Source: Acidobacteriota bacterium (GTDB lineage Bacteria > Planctomycetota > Phycisphaerae > WQYP01 > JAJZKJ01). Taken from it: a DNA stretch of 11,479 bases. Location of the stretch: positions 1 to 11,479 of the forward strand of contig JAJZKJ010000027.1 in NCBI GenBank assembly GCA_021804195.1. Direction: 5' to 3'. A program made the position numbers and the translations under genes. The notes beneath the pieces were generated by a model. That model did not search any database, was not told the DNA's origin, and was given only the letters and a program-made list of their open reading frames with translations. This document shows, piece after piece, positions 11,420-11,479 of the stretch. Positions within the stretch are counted from its first letter, which is position 1. Each line of letters starts with the position of its first letter.

Positions 11420-11479
11420 GTGCGCAGGCCGGGCGTCTTGCGAATGTTGTCACCAACCACCCAACGCGAGGCTGGAAAC
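11416..11479 (-). CDS. C-terminal end of a gene cut by the window edge
   Basis: This frame is open from the right edge of the window and encodes about 20 residues, ending in NIRKTPGLRT and a TGA stop. That stop overlaps the ATG of the next gene in an ATGA arrangement, the same coupling used by several genes in this window, and this is the only reason to call it. Function cannot be told from so short a tail. It could be chance, because an open frame of this length is not rare. Confidence 0.4.
   Translation of the reverse strand, partial: FPASRWVVGDNIRKTPGLRT

Noticed and set aside
1..11479. Complete linear genome with inverted terminal repeats, or a circular contig
   Set aside because: The last bases do not match the first bases directly or as reverse complement, and genes are cut at both edges, so the window is partial.
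1..11479. tRNA genes, CRISPR array, insertion sequence, integrase
   Set aside because: No cloverleaf-like sequence, regularly spaced repeats, transposase or recombinase motifs were seen on either strand by eye.

Overview
The window looks like part of a small tailless, membrane-containing bacterial virus (or a plasmid/provirus form of one) of the double jelly-roll (DJR) capsid lineage, the group that includes PRD1-like tectiviruses. The main evidence is a short P-loop ATPase of genome-packaging size and motif layout, followed by a roughly 440-residue beta-rich protein whose central segment looks like a DJR major capsid protein. Around them are about a dozen very small membrane proteins, a membrane-anchored lysozyme-like enzyme and two spike-like proteins. 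All genes lie on the minus strand and read right to left. They are packed with ATGA, GTGA or TAATG overlaps, so the window is probably one or two polycistronic units. The host cannot be named. It is bacterial, to judge from Shine-Dalgarno sites and the peptidoglycan hydrolase, and most genes are GC-rich.

Layout in transcription order. (1) 11479-9742: a gene end cut by the window edge, then four unrecognised proteins: a basic 102-aa protein, an 81-aa protein, a very glutamate-rich 149-aa protein and a 212-aa protein with a C-terminal membrane segment. (2) 9745-7818: a ParB-like/DNA methyltransferase fusion, translationally coupled to the packaging ATPase. (3) A candidate sigma70-type promoter at 7831-7803, then the capsid and membrane block: 52-aa membrane protein, major capsid protein, and 96-, 38-, 89- and 58-aa membrane proteins. 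(4) 5411-3795: a 98-aa protein, a membrane protein with DUF4214-like repeats, and a lysozyme-like protein with a C-terminal membrane anchor, which together suggest a host-entry or vertex apparatus. (5) 3795-1236: a 121-aa beta-rich protein (penton candidate), a 462-aa LamG-like protein and a 267-aa collagen-like/C1q-like protein, probably the vertex and receptor-binding set. (6) 1228-1: a run of small hydrophobic or acidic proteins, possibly holin-like or virion membrane proteins.

The left end is structurally odd. A tandem duplication (copies of 199 and 187 bp, identical apart from a nested 12-bp repeat) has produced an intact-looking chimeric gene from two neighbours. The first 55 bp are a perfect inverted copy of 254-308, which could be an invertible segment, a rearranged end or a fold-back assembly artefact. 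Six complete genes are shorter than 60 codons and easily missed (52, 38, 58, 58, 42 and 57 aa), and a 61-aa chimera sits at that limit. No polymerase, terminal protein, integrase, RNA gene, CRISPR array or insertion sequence was seen, so a replication module would lie outside the window.
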